This document shows positions 38,633 through 48,116 of a stretch of DNA of 64,000 bases, one piece after another (the first letter of the stretch is position 1; every line of letters begins with the position of its first letter). Made by a program: the position numbers and the translations under genes. Source of the stretch: an uncultured Lachnospiraceae bacterium (GTDB taxonomy: Bacteria; Bacillota; Clostridia; Lachnospirales; Lachnospiraceae); NCBI GenBank assembly GCA_947628705.1, contig CANRAZ010000005.1:1-64000 (forward strand), read 5' to 3'. The notes below the pieces were generated by a model. That model was not told where the DNA came from, did no database searches, and was given only the letters and a program-made list of their open reading frames with translations.

Positions 38633-39856
38633 TTACTGTTCACTGTCAAATCTTATATCTTTAAAGATATGTCCCATTTTTTCCTGCTTTGTTTTCATAT
38701 AAAACAGGTCGTACTTCTGCGGTTTGATTTCAATCGGAACACGTTCTTTTATTGTCAGCCCGAAGCCCTCCAAACCGTAAACCTTTTCCGGATTATTTGT
38801 AAGAAGCCTGATTGATTTGACGCCTAAATCCACAAGTATCTGAGCGCCTGTCCAGTATTCTCTTAGGTCGGGAGCAAAGCCAAGCTTTACATTCGCCTCA
38901 ACCGTGTCAAAGCCCTGCTCCTGAAGCTCATATGCCTTAAGCTTGTTTATCAGGCCGATGCCCCTTCCTTCCTGCCTCATATAAAGGATTACGCCTCTTC
39001 CCTCCGCTTCCACCTGCTTCATCGCAGACTGAAGCTGCTCGCCGCAGTCGCACCTCTGCGAGCCGAAGGTATCTCCCGTAAGACATTCTGAATGTACCCT
39101 GCAAAGCACATCTTCTCCGTCTCCGATGTCTCCCTTTACAAGCGCAACGTGATGTTCGCCGCTCACATCGTTGACATAGCCGATTATCCTGAAATCGCCG
39201 TACTTCGTCGGCAGCTTCGCATCAGCCATTTTAACTACATGCTTAACATGAACATGTATATAATCCTGGAGATGCTTGACGGTTATAAATTTCAGGTTGT
39301 ACTTGTCAGCAAGCTTCCAGAGATTAGGCGTTTTCATCATCGTGCCGTCGTCCTCCATTATCTCACAGCACACTCCGCACTCCTTAAGGCCTGCCAATTT
39401 AAGAAGGTCGACCGTTGCCTCAGTGTGACCGTTTCTCTCAAGCACGCCGCCCTTCTTCGCAACAAGCGGAAAAACATGTCCGGGGTGTCTGAAATCGGCA
39501 GGCGACGCCGAATCGTCGCAGCACTTCATCATTGTGTAAGAACGCTCCGCAGCAGATATTCCGGTCGTCGTGTCCCTGTGGTCGACCGAAACCGTAAAAG
39601 CGGTGCAGTGATTGTCCGTATTGTCAGAAACCATCTGAGGAAAGCCAAGCCTTCCCGCAAGCTCCGCACTCATAGGCGTACAGATAAGTCCCTTTGCATG
39701 ACACGCCATAAAGTTGATATTTTCCTGCGTTGCAAACTCTCCGGCGCAAATCATATCCCCCTCATTTTCCCTGTCAGGGTCGTCAGTTACCAGTATTATT
39801 TCTCCGTTTCTTAATGCATCAAGCGCTTCTTCAACAGTGTTGTATTTATAGTTCAT
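38633..39856 (-). CDS. ribBA: Bifunctional DHBP synthase / GTP cyclohydrolase II
   Basis: [25 protein letters not shown]-type region, [34 protein letters not shown]. Confidence 0.97.
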   Translation of the reverse strand: MNYKYNTVEEALDALRNGEIILVTDDPDRENEGDMICAGEFATQENINFMACHAKGLICTPMSAELAGRLGFPQMVSDNTDNHCTAFTVSVDHRDTTTGISAAERSYTMMKCCDDSASPADFRHPGHVFPLVAKKGGVLERNGHTEATVDLLKLAGLKECGVCCEIMEDDGTMMKTPNLWKLADKYNLKFITVKHLQDYIHVHVKHVVKMADAKLPTKYGDFRIIGYVNDVSGEHHVALVKGDIGDGEDVLCRVHSECLTGDTFGSQRCDCGEQLQSAMKQVEAEGRGVILYMRQEGRGIGLINKLKAYELQEQGFDTVEANVKLGFAPDLREYWTGAQILVDLGVKSIRLLTNNPEKVYGLEGFGLTIKERVPIEIKPQKYDLFYMKTKQEKMGHIFKDIRFDSEQ

Positions 39857-39895
39857 ATCTTACCCTTCCTCCGGTTCGGAAATCATTTTCAGCGG

Positions 39896-39978
39896 TCTCG
39901 GCTTATCAAGCGTTTTCATTTTGTTCCGTATTCTCGGCTTATCAAGCATTTTCATTTTGTTGAGCGTCTCGGCTTATA
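39896..39978. repeat. Intergenic tandem repeat between ribBA and ribE (~36 bp, 2.3 units)
   Basis: TCTCGGCTTATCAAGCRTTTTCATTTTGTT at 39896, 39932 and partly 39967. Confidence 0.75.
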
Positions 39979-39979
39979 T

Positions 39980-40630
39980 TTAATAATCAAGCTCTCTAAG
40001 CATATCCATCGTAAGCCCTGAGCTTTCCTCTGCTGCCGAGCCCTCCTGAGTCATAAATTTTTTTACATATTTCCCGACAATATCGTTTTCAAGATTTACC
40101 TTATCCCCTGCCCTTTTTAAAATAAGCGTCGTCTCATCGGCAGTATGCGGTATGATTGAAACCTTGAAGCTGTCCTTGCCGACCGCCGCCACGGTCAAAC
40201 TGATTCCGTCGATACACACAGAGCCCTTTTCAACTATCAGTCCGATAATCTCAGGCGGAGCCTCAACCGTTACCCAAACGGCATTTTCCTCTCTTTTCAT
40301 TGAAACGATCGTGCCTGTTCCGTCAATATGACCTGATACGATATGCCCTCCGAATCTTCCATCGGCAGCCATCGCTCTTTCAAGGTTTACCTTGTCGCCT
40401 GCCGCCGCCTTAAAAAGTGCAGAACGCCTTGCCGTTTCAGCCATTACATCAGCGGTAAAGCCGTCAGAAGAAAGCGAAGTCACTGTCAGGCATATTCCGT
40501 TCACCGCAATGCTGTCCCCGATCTTAGTGCCGTTGAGAACCTCCGAAGCCTTTATGCTTATGCTGCCTGAACCTCCGTTTATGCTTAAATGTCTTATCGT
40601 CCCGATTTCCTCTACTATTCCGGTAAACAT
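39980..40630 (-). CDS. ribE: Riboflavin synthase alpha subunit
   Basis: MFTGIVEEIGTI, AVNGICLTV, GGHIVSGHIDGTG. Confidence 0.97.
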   Translation of the reverse strand: MFTGIVEEIGTIRHLSINGGSGSISIKASEVLNGTKIGDSIAVNGICLTVTSLSSDGFTADVMAETARRSALFKAAAGDKVNLERAMAADGRFGGHIVSGHIDGTGTIVSMKREENAVWVTVEAPPEIIGLIVEKGSVCIDGISLTVAAVGKDSFKVSIIPHTADETTLILKRAGDKVNLENDIVGKYVKKFMTQEGSAAEESSGLTMDMLRELDY

Positions 40631-40687
40631 TTTTCACCCTTCTTTGTTTGCTGTATTTATTTTATGTCCGTCCGCCTGCATTTTTTC

Positions 40688-40795
40688 TTGTACAAGCATC
40701 ATTTTTGCTTTCCATTGTCCAAGCGCCGTTTGGGCTTCGCATTGTACAAGCGCCGTTTTGGCTTTCCATTGTCCAAGCGCCGTTTTTTAGCCTTT
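40688..40795. repeat. Intergenic 27-bp tandem repeat between ribE and ribD (4 units)
   Basis: (C/A)TTGTMCAAGCGCCGTTTTGGCTTTCCA units at 40688, 40715, 40742, 40769 (exact 27-bp period). Confidence 0.85.
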
Positions 40796-40805
40796 GCAAG
40801 CCGTT

Positions 40806-41897
40806 TTATCTGCTTTTCACGTAAGTCAGCAAAATGTCCTCTCCGAACCTTTTTACTTCTTTAAGAAAAAACTCCTCTGCATCGGCCGGCTCTGAAACGC
40901 CCACGCCGCCAATCGGCGATTTTGCCTCCGCGCCTCCGAATATTTTCGGTGCGATAAAAACCTCAAGCCTGTCAATAAGCTTTTCTTTTCTTAACGAATC
41001 ATTAAGAGCGGAGCCGCCTTCTACAAAAACGCTGTCAATGCCGCAGCTGCCAAGATATGCAAGAAGCCGCTTTAAATCCACTTGCCCGTCACCGCCAAGC
41101 TCAACGACCTCAACGCCTGCTTCAGCAAGCGCCTTCTTCTTTTCGCCGTCCGCCAAGGTACAAGCTGCCACCGTTCTATACTGCTTTGCCGTCTTAACTA
41201 TTTTGCTCTCAGGTGAAATTCTCAGACTGCTGTCGCATATCACTCTTACGGGATTTTTCAGCCCTTCTATCCTCACATTCAGCATCGGGTCGTCTGCAAG
41301 CACCGTCCCAATGCCTGCCATGACAGCCATGTTTCTGTGCCTCATTCGCTGAACCTCCGCTCTGGCAGCCTCACCGGTTATCCACTTTGACGCTCCGGTT
41401 TTAGTGGCAATCTTTCCGTCGCAGGTCATTGCATATTTAACGGTAACGTAGGGCATTTTTGATGTAATATAATGAAAGAAAACAGGGTTGATTTCGTCAC
41501 ATTCCTTTCTCATAAAATCCTGCACTACCTTTATTCCTGCTTCTTCGAGAAGCTTAACGCCCTTTCCGGAGACCAGCGGATTGGGGTCGCGAGAACCTAT
41601 TACTACCTCGGCCACCTTGTTTTCAATAATCGCTTCCGTACACGGCGGCGTTTTACCGTAGTGGCAGCAGGGCTCAAGCGTAACATAGACAGTCGCGCCC
41701 TCCGCGCTTTCAGTCAGAGATGCAAACGCATTTCTCTCTGCATGAAGTTCACCGTACCTTTGGTGAAAGCCCTCCCCGATTATATTGCCATTTTTAACGA
41801 TTACCGCGCCTACCATCGGGTTCGGATTGGTAAATCCTTCCGCCTGCCTTGCCAGATTTATTGCGCGAAGCATATATTTTTCTTCAGGCATATGCAC
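40806..41897 (-). CDS. ribD: Bifunctional pyrimidine deaminase/reductase
   Basis: GEGFHQRYGELHAERNAF, VTLEPCCHYGKTPPCTEAI, reductase domain. Confidence 0.97.
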   Translation of the reverse strand: MHMPEEKYMLRAINLARQAEGFTNPNPMVGAVIVKNGNIIGEGFHQRYGELHAERNAFASLTESAEGATVYVTLEPCCHYGKTPPCTEAIIENKVAEVVIGSRDPNPLVSGKGVKLLEEAGIKVVQDFMRKECDEINPVFFHYITSKMPYVTVKYAMTCDGKIATKTGASKWITGEAARAEVQRMRHRNMAVMAGIGTVLADDPMLNVRIEGLKNPVRVICDSSLRISPESKIVKTAKQYRTVAACTLADGEKKKALAEAGVEVVELGGDGQVDLKRLLAYLGSCGIDSVFVEGGSALNDSLRKEKLIDRLEVFIAPKIFGGAEAKSPIGGVGVSEPADAEEFFLKEVKRFGEDILLTYVKSR

Positions 41898-41984
41898 CTC
41901 CTGTCAGGTTTCAAAGCTGTGTGCGCCGACAAGCACCGCTATTGAAAATGCGTCCCACAGCTTTAAACAGATCCGCAGTTCCAA

Positions 41985-42141
41985 ATAAAAAAACTCCGGC
42001 ACAACAGTCCCAGAGCTTAAAAACCGCAAAAACATCTTCTCACATCCAGACTTTACTGTCGGCTTCGGAATCACACCGAATCATGCCTCTCGGCTCGCGG
42101 GCTTTACCGCCGGTAGGGAATTTCACCCTGCCCTGAAGACA
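41985..42141 (-). ncRNA. FMN riboswitch (RFN element) with downstream attenuator-like hairpin, upstream of ribD
   Basis: Minus strand AGGGTGAAATTCCCTACCGGCGGTAAAGCCCGCGAGCC...TGATTCGGTGTGATTCCGAAGCCGACAGTAAAGTCTGGATG...GAGAAGATG, then CTCTGG...CCGGAG-TTTTTTT. Confidence 0.95.
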
Positions 42142-42146
42142 ATTCA

Positions 42147-42175
42147 TTTATAGCACTTACGAAAGCATATGTCAA
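42147..42175 (-). promoter_or_regulatory. Promoter of the rib operon
   Basis: Minus strand TTGACA-N17-TATAAA just upstream of the RFN element. Confidence 0.8.
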
Positions 42176-42220
42176 TATGCAAGAGCAGCGATAAAAAAAT
42201 TTCAATGCGAAAAAAATTAG

Positions 42221-42249
42221 TTGAATGTAAGAGGAAAATGTGTTATAGT
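42221..42249 (+). promoter_or_regulatory. Promoter of a putative sRNA
   Basis: Plus strand TTGAAT-N17-TATAGT. Confidence 0.7.
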
Positions 42250-42255
42250 AACGAT

Positions 42256-42406
42256 AGAAAAGGAAAGCACCCACTCCAAAGTGGATGCTCCCAAGATGTT
42301 GAATGTCCTTACGGACACCGCCTATCCTGTGGGTCAGACAGGATAGGCATTTTTGCTTTCTTTTACCGCCTATCCTGTATGGCCGACAGGATAGGCACTT
42401 TTATTT
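42256..42406 (+). ncRNA. Putative structured sRNA with duplicated terminator hairpins
   Basis: Hairpins CCACTCCAAAGTGG and TGTCCTTACGGACA, then GCCTATCCTGT/ACAGGATAGGC-ATTTTT at 42320-42354 and again at 42368-42406. Confidence 0.6.
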
Positions 42407-42470
42407 TTGCTTCTTTTTCTTTTGGAGCAGAGCAAGCAGCGACTGCAGCCCTGCCTGATCCTCAAACAGC

Positions 42471-42549
42471 AACCCTAAACCTAACCTTAACGCACCAACC
42501 GCAGCCCTAACCCTAACCTTAACGCACCAACCATAACCCTAAACCTAAT
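42471..42549. repeat. Telomere-like degenerate CCCTAA repeat
   Basis: AACCCTAAACCTAACCTTAACGCACCAACCGCAGCCCTAACCCTAACCTTAACGCACCAACCATAACCCTAAACCTAA. Confidence 0.85.
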
Positions 42550-43879
42550 CTTCAAGCAGCCATTCAATCAGATTTTCAGACTTTATTCCTTCGTATGATC
42601 TGTCCATTCCGGGTTCAAGCGACAACACCGTCTTTTCGTAATTATCACGTATTTTTTTCAGCGGCGCAAGCTCGCGTTTTCTGACTTCCTCGCTGTCCAT
42701 GGACTCCGTTACCTGAATGTATTTTTTCTCATCGGCAGTTGTGGCAATAAAATCAACCTCCATATTATCTATCTTGCCGATTGCAACGTCATAGCCCCTG
42801 CGCAACAGTTCAAAATAAACTACGTTTTCAATTGCGTGACCGCCGTCACGGTTTCGGAAGCCCAGCAGATAATTTCTCAACGCTATGTCGACAATATAGT
42901 ACTTGCCGAGCGTGCGGAGAAATTCTTTTCCTTTTATATCGAAACGCTTTATTTCATAAAAAAAATAACTCTCAAGCAGTGCATTGACATATGACTGAAC
43001 AGTGTGGACGCTCGGTGCGCCTTTCCGCTTTCCGTCCTCAAGCAGACCCTCATTTACTAACGTATTTGCTATTGACGCAGCAGAAACGTTTGAACCTATA
43101 TTATCTGCAAGAAACATTATGATTTTGCGAAGCAGGATCGAATCGGTAACCTGCTTTTGTCCCCGACGCATTTCACGTTCCAGAATATCACGAACTACAA
43201 CAGTAGAATAGATTCCGTCAAGAAGAGCAAGCGCTTTTTCCTGTTCAAGACCAACCTCAGCAATGCCCGGCATTCCGCCAAAACGCATAAATGCCTCAAA
43301 GACCTCACGCAATTCATATCGTTCACCGTTTTTATCAAAAACATTCTTACGTACTCCTCCAAGAACACTGCTTGTTTCCCTAACCTCAAAATCATGAAAA
43401 TAAAGAAACTCTCGGAAGGAGAGCGGCAGAACCTTTATCTCGACGCATCTGCCGGAAAGGTAGGTGGAATACTCGGAAGAAAGCAGGTAGGCATTTGAAC
43501 CGGTTACATAGATATCGCAGTCGATATCCACACGCAGAGCGTTTATCGCATCTTCCCACGCATTTATTCTCTGAATCTCATCAAAAAACAAATACATTTT
43601 CTTTCCCTGAACGGTTCTTTTTTTCACATAGTCATAAACACCGTCGGAAGACATTTTCCTGAACTCATTGGATTCAAAGTTCATCTCAACTATCTGCTCC
43701 GGCTGAACGCCTGTTTCCGTCAAATGGACAACCATAAGCTTCAAAATGCTTGACTTTCCGCAGCGTCTTATGCCCGTAATAACCTTCACCGGTTCCGTGT
43801 CCTGAAAACCAATCAGTTTATTGAGATAAAGATCCCTTTTTTTAAGTTTGTGCGAATCTATCATATGCAGTCCTCCCAT
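42545..43879 (-). CDS. AAA ATPase with DUF4143 C-terminal domain
   Basis: VKVITGIRRCGKSSILKLM, YLFFDEIQRINAWEDAINAL, VTGSNAYLLSSEYSTYLSGR. Confidence 0.9.
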   Translation of the reverse strand: MGGLHMIDSHKLKKRDLYLNKLIGFQDTEPVKVITGIRRCGKSSILKLMVVHLTETGVQPEQIVEMNFESNEFRKMSSDGVYDYVKKRTVQGKKMYLFFDEIQRINAWEDAINALRVDIDCDIYVTGSNAYLLSSEYSTYLSGRCVEIKVLPLSFREFLYFHDFEVRETSSVLGGVRKNVFDKNGERYELREVFEAFMRFGGMPGIAEVGLEQEKALALLDGIYSTVVVRDILEREMRRGQKQVTDSILLRKIIMFLADNIGSNVSAASIANTLVNEGLLEDGKRKGAPSVHTVQSYVNALLESYFFYEIKRFDIKGKEFLRTLGKYYIVDIALRNYLLGFRNRDGGHAIENVVYFELLRRGYDVAIGKIDNMEVDFIATTADEKKYIQVTESMDSEEVRKRELAPLKKIRDNYEKTVLSLEPGMDRSYEGIKSENLIEWLLED

Positions 43880-44039
43880 CGCTTAGAGAATAGCATAAAA
43901 GCAGAAAAAAATCAAGTAATTGCATTCAAGTGCATAAACTTTGTTTTTTTGACATTTTTTGCATTTTATAATTTCGTACACCAACACGGACGCTGATAAC
44001 CGTCATGTTAATAACCGTCTTTTTTCTTACGCTCAAAAA

Positions 44040-45467
44040 TTATGCCTTAATAAATCTCTGATTTGGACTTTTAGGCTTATCAGGCATTGTCATTTTAAGT
44101 TTGCCGCTTTCTACAAGCTTGGCTAACTGCGACATCACATAGTTCTTTGACTTGCCTAAAAAATCAACAATCTCGGCTCTTGTTCGTGGAGTGGAGCAAA
44201 ACTCTATAATGGACTCGAAAGCAGGCTTGGCTTCCTCAAATAAGCCGTTTTTCATTACAACCTTAAATTCTCCGTGAACAGAGGAAAACACCGGCGCCGG
44301 AAGTCCGGCATTCGCAAATTCTCTCAGAATGGTAGGAATACCGGAATATCTGTTTTCAGTAACTTTTAAAAGCTCAAGCATATTTGCAAGAGTCGCATTT
44401 CTTGTTTCGGGCTGCACCTTTCCAAGCACGTCGACAGAGATTTTTCCGTATAAACCTCCGCTGTTGACAATTTCCATACGGTCACGGTACATTTCAATGC
44501 GAATCGGAACATTTTCCGTGTGAACGCTGTAATCGCGGTGCACCAAAGCGTTTAAAATCGCTTCACGGACAGCCTTAATAGGATATTCCGGCTTATCCAC
44601 ACGGTATCCGTTATCATCTATAATCGTTTTTGTACGGCTGTTTTTACGCACAAATTCAACTGCTTCTTCAAGCATATCCGGAATCGCACCGGTAATACGC
44701 TTATTATCTATAAACCGTTCGCCGTCATTTCCCACCGTTCCCTGTTCGGTACCGGGAAGCGAAATGGCAGTAATACAAAGCTGCGGAAAATAAGCCTGCG
44801 GATATTTTGAAAAAGTCATTAAACACGCAAGCGTAGGAACTCCGTTCTTAGTGATTCCCATCAGCTCCAAAATTTCATCTTCCGCAACGTTATCCGCAAG
44901 ATTTCTGCGCTCGTTTTTAACGGCAAGCATATAATCCGACATACGTTTTTCATCTATCAATGTGAGTTTAGCGTTATCAACCGTGCGAATATCGTCACGT
45001 ATTCTTTTGCGTAACGCCTCATAACTGTAAATCTCATATTCACTCATCGGCTCATCAGATTCGCCAACACGCACATAAGAGCCTTTGATACGTCCAACAC
45101 CCTTGTAAAACACAGGACGCTCGGCAATATCAACGCCCGGTATTTCTGCTGAAACCACCGCTTTGCCGTCAATATCACAAACGGTAAATAAAGCACGAAC
45201 CGCAGGCTCCATCTGTTTGCACTGCTCTGTTACTTTCTTTTGAATATCCCCGGCATCGTACACACCCTTAACGGCAAAATCATCCGCTTCGTCAACACCG
45301 AAAATAATGACACCGCCTTCGTCCTGATTGGAAAAAGAAGAAAGCGTATCAAACAATCTCGTTGGGCATCCCTGCACTGCTGCTTTAAGTTCAACTGTCT
45401 GTGTTTCTGTCTTTAATTTCTTTACATCTGAAACCAATTTTTTCAACTCTTCCGCCTGCATAAACAA
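44040..45467 (-). CDS. AlbA_2/Schlafen-like DNA-binding, ATP-binding regulator
   Basis: ETQTVELKAAVQGCPTRLFDTLSSFSNQDEGGVIIFGVDE; YPIKAVREAILNALVHRDYS. Confidence 0.88.
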   Translation of the reverse strand: MFMQAEELKKLVSDVKKLKTETQTVELKAAVQGCPTRLFDTLSSFSNQDEGGVIIFGVDEADDFAVKGVYDAGDIQKKVTEQCKQMEPAVRALFTVCDIDGKAVVSAEIPGVDIAERPVFYKGVGRIKGSYVRVGESDEPMSEYEIYSYEALRKRIRDDIRTVDNAKLTLIDEKRMSDYMLAVKNERRNLADNVAEDEILELMGITKNGVPTLACLMTFSKYPQAYFPQLCITAISLPGTEQGTVGNDGERFIDNKRITGAIPDMLEEAVEFVRKNSRTKTIIDDNGYRVDKPEYPIKAVREAILNALVHRDYSVHTENVPIRIEMYRDRMEIVNSGGLYGKISVDVLGKVQPETRNATLANMLELLKVTENRYSGIPTILREFANAGLPAPVFSSVHGEFKVVMKNGLFEEAKPAFESIIEFCSTPRTRAEIVDFLGKSKNYVMSQLAKLVESGKLKMTMPDKPKSPNQRFIKA

Positions 45468-45520
45468 ATCCTCCTCGAAAATGTTAAAATTGTTTTATCA
45501 CATTTAGATAAAGAAGTCAA

Positions 45521-45682
45521 GAATTAACGATAAATTCACTAGAATTAACGATAATTTAACATAATCAACGATAATTTAACCGGAATCAACGATAATTCAA
45601 CCGGAATCAACGATAAATCAACTAGAATTAACGATAAATCAACTAGAATTAACGATTTCGTTAATTTGAATCGTTAATTCGT
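45521..45682. repeat. Iteron-like array of eight ~21-bp repeats
   Basis: GAATYAACGATAAWTYAACTA units at 45521, 45542, 45562, 45583, 45604, 45625, 45646, 45668, ending in an inverted copy. Confidence 0.9.
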
Positions 45683-45860
45683 ATTCTGCAATTTAAAGCC
45701 CCCTTTCATTAGATTTGTGTTGTATTAACCAAAAGGGACGCCTCCTTTATTCTTAGCAGCTTTTCCTCTGCACGAGCCGAAACCGTTTTAACGCTTTTCG
45801 TACCAATGCACAAACATTTTCCGAATTCTAAAAATATGCAAAGGAAATTTTAAAAAAATA

Positions 45861-45889
45861 TTGATGAATACACATCAAATGTGTATTAT
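45861..45889 (+). promoter_or_regulatory. hicB promoter with operator-like palindrome in its spacer
   Basis: TTGATG-N17-TATTAT; AATACACAT-CAA-ATGTGTATT perfect inverted repeat at 45867-45887. Confidence 0.75.
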
Positions 45890-45912
45890 ATATGTTTTAG
45901 GAGGTCATCATT

Positions 45913-46311
45913 ATGAAACTTGCATACCCGGTTATTTTAAGCAAAGGGAAAGATCACGTTATCGTTTATATTCCGGACTTCAATATCAACACGCAGGGTG
46001 AAGACTACGCCGATGCGCTGGAAATGGCGAGAGACGCAATAGGTCTTATGGGAATTGATATGGAAGATGAAAAAGAACCGCTCCCTATTCCTTCGGAACC
46101 GGAAGCGGTAAAGACGGATTCAGAAAACGATATTGTGTCGCTGGTAGACGTGGATTTTGCGGAATATCGGCGGCAACAGGATATGCGAACGGTGCGAAGA
46201 AACGTTACGCTTCCGTCGTGGTTAAACTTTGAAGCAGAAAAAAGCGGCGTAAATGTTTCCGCAATTCTGCAAAGAGCATTAAAGCAGGAACTTCACATTA
46301 CAGACCGCTAA
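45913..46311 (+). CDS. HicB-family antitoxin-like protein (no adjacent HicA seen)
   Basis: MKLAYPVILSKGKDHVIVYIPDFNINTQGEDYADALEMARDAIGLMG; C-terminal RRNVTLPSWLNFEAEKSGVNVSAILQRALKQEL. Confidence 0.88.
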   Translation: MKLAYPVILSKGKDHVIVYIPDFNINTQGEDYADALEMARDAIGLMGIDMEDEKEPLPIPSEPEAVKTDSENDIVSLVDVDFAEYRRQQDMRTVRRNVTLPSWLNFEAEKSGVNVSAILQRALKQELHITDR

Positions 46312-46324
46312 ACGACCGCAAAGC

Positions 46325-46365
46325 AAAGCCCGCTTCCCTGTTTTGGGAGCGGGCTTTATTTTTTT
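46325..46365 (+). terminator. Intrinsic terminator downstream of hicB
   Basis: AAAGCCCGCTTCCC-tgtttt-GGGAGCGGGCTTT followed by ATTTTTTT. Confidence 0.9.
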
Positions 46366-46470
46366 CTATAAACTTAGAGTATCAAAGAAAATTTCAGGAA
46401 TATGTCCTCTTACCGCCACTGAGCAAAACCCATATACGGTTTTCAACAATCCGTCTTAACTTTTCCGTCT

Positions 46471-47127
46471 TTACTCGTCTGCACGTCTGCACCTGACCGT
46501 AACACGGGACTTTCCTCCCAAAGTACAGGTGAACAGAGTAAGATCATAGCCGGAGGTTTCCATTTTTTCAATATCGTAAGGATCCAGAATTTCAACCTTT
46601 TCAACCTTGTACCGAAATTCATTTCCTGCCGCATCGGTAAAAATCACGTCGTCACCCGGCTGAAGATTTTTGATGTTACGGAAATGGGTCATGTAGTTGT
46701 GGGCGCATATAATCAAATCATTACGGTAAGGCGAACCTTTATAAAGGCAGGGAGATATCTTCAAACGAACATAGTCCCACGTGTCCGCTACCGGCAGCTC
46801 GATTTCAAGCGGCGGTATTACTACCGTGCCGATATAATCATAGCCGTCTACGGTTATCGTCGGCAACGGCGCATTCGGGTCAAACGCCTCTTCCTCCTGT
46901 TCCTCCTCCACGGTCACACCGGCAGGAAGTGACGGAGTTGCCGAAGGTTTAACCGACTCAATCAGCTCGTTACGCTGTTCATTAAACTGACTCAGCACAT
47001 CTGCCGATGAAGAAGCCGCCAAGGAATCCTCGTAGAGATTGTGCGCCGCAATTCCAATGCCTGCGCCTATCATGAGAAGCCCCAAAGCCATCAAAGCAAT
47101 TCTCTTACTTCTTTTCATCGTCGTCAC
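46471..47127 (-). CDS. Sortase (second sortase of the pilus cluster)
   Basis: YIGTVVIPPLEIELPVADTWD, LIICAHNYMTHFRNIKNLQPGDDVIF, DLTLFTCTLGGKSRVTVRCRR (catalytic His/Cys/Arg). Confidence 0.88.
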   Translation of the reverse strand: MTTMKRSKRIALMALGLLMIGAGIGIAAHNLYEDSLAASSSADVLSQFNEQRNELIESVKPSATPSLPAGVTVEEEQEEEAFDPNAPLPTITVDGYDYIGTVVIPPLEIELPVADTWDYVRLKISPCLYKGSPYRNDLIICAHNYMTHFRNIKNLQPGDDVIFTDAAGNEFRYKVEKVEILDPYDIEKMETSGYDLTLFTCTLGGKSRVTVRCRRADE

Positions 47128-48112
47128 TCAACCGATCCGAAATAAATCCTGTCATAAACAGTACCAGTCCCAATACAAGAAGTATCGGCACAGGATACCA
47201 AAGCTGACCTGTCTGAGGAAGCTTTGGCGGCTTGCTGCTCTCTCCGGAAATTCCGGAATCCGTTGTCGGAGTCGGCGTATCAGGAGACGGTGAAGACGAA
47301 GGCGAAACCGAAGGTGAAACTGAAGGCGAAGGCGAAGGTGAAACAATCTCCGTTTTGCCTTTATTCAGCACCACAAAGGTCTCCCCGTCAAGTGTAACTG
47401 AAACAGTGTAGTTTTCAGGAACCGATTTTTCGATGACGCTCCAATCCGAAGAAGCCGAAAGCTCATCCCATGTGTACGTCCAACCGTTATCCTCTGAAAG
47501 AACCACCGTCTCAAAGAGTTCCCCGTCTTTAAAAAGCTGGATCTCGACTGACTGCGGACGTTCCTTGCTGTCGCCGTCGTCCCAAACCTTCTTTACGGTT
47601 CTAGAAATCTTTTTTTCCACCTGTTCGACATCGTATTTTACGTCTACGGTCACAACGTCAGATGAACTGTCCGGAACTCTGACAAGCGCCGGCTTCGGCG
47701 TGTACAGCAAATCTCCAATAGGCGTGACCGAGCCGACAATAAGATATATTCCTGCCGTCAGTTCTTCAAAGTCCGTCTCTCCCAAGGCATTTGAACTGCC
47801 GGAAGCAACCGGTTCTCCCACGCCGCTTTCCACATAAGAAGCAAGCGTGCTCGCAAGACGGCTGACGTTTTCAGCGTCTGTAAGACTGCCCACGTCGATC
47901 CCCCGTTCGGCGAAGTCTTCGGCAAGCGTGCCGTCAGGCGTCATGGCGTAGTAAACCTCAAACGGTGCGTCCGTGGCAGGACCTGACTCGGTAATGAACT
48001 TGATTTTAAGAGAATATGTCGGTTCCTCGGCATATGAGACGATGCCGCAGAGAAACAGGCATATTACTGAAACAAGCGGTATTATTCGCCTGCATAAACG
48101 ATGAACAGTCAA
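47105..48112 (-). CDS. LPXTG-anchored Cna_B-domain minor pilin
   Basis: VKKVWDDGDSKERPQSVEIQLFKDGELFETVVLSEDNGWTYTWDEL Cna_B; Ser/Pro-rich stalk; LPQTG sorting signal and TM. Confidence 0.88.
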   Translation of the reverse strand: MTVHRLCRRIIPLVSVICLFLCGIVSYAEEPTYSLKIKFITESGPATDAPFEVYYAMTPDGTLAEDFAERGIDVGSLTDAENVSRLASTLASYVESGVGEPVASGSSNALGETDFEELTAGIYLIVGSVTPIGDLLYTPKPALVRVPDSSSDVVTVDVKYDVEQVEKKISRTVKKVWDDGDSKERPQSVEIQLFKDGELFETVVLSEDNGWTYTWDELSASSDWSVIEKSVPENYTVSVTLDGETFVVLNKGKTEIVSPSPSPSVSPSVSPSSSPSPDTPTPTTDSGISGESSKPPKLPQTGQLWYPVPILLVLGLVLFMTGFISDRLSDDDEKK

Positions 48113-48116
48113 AATA

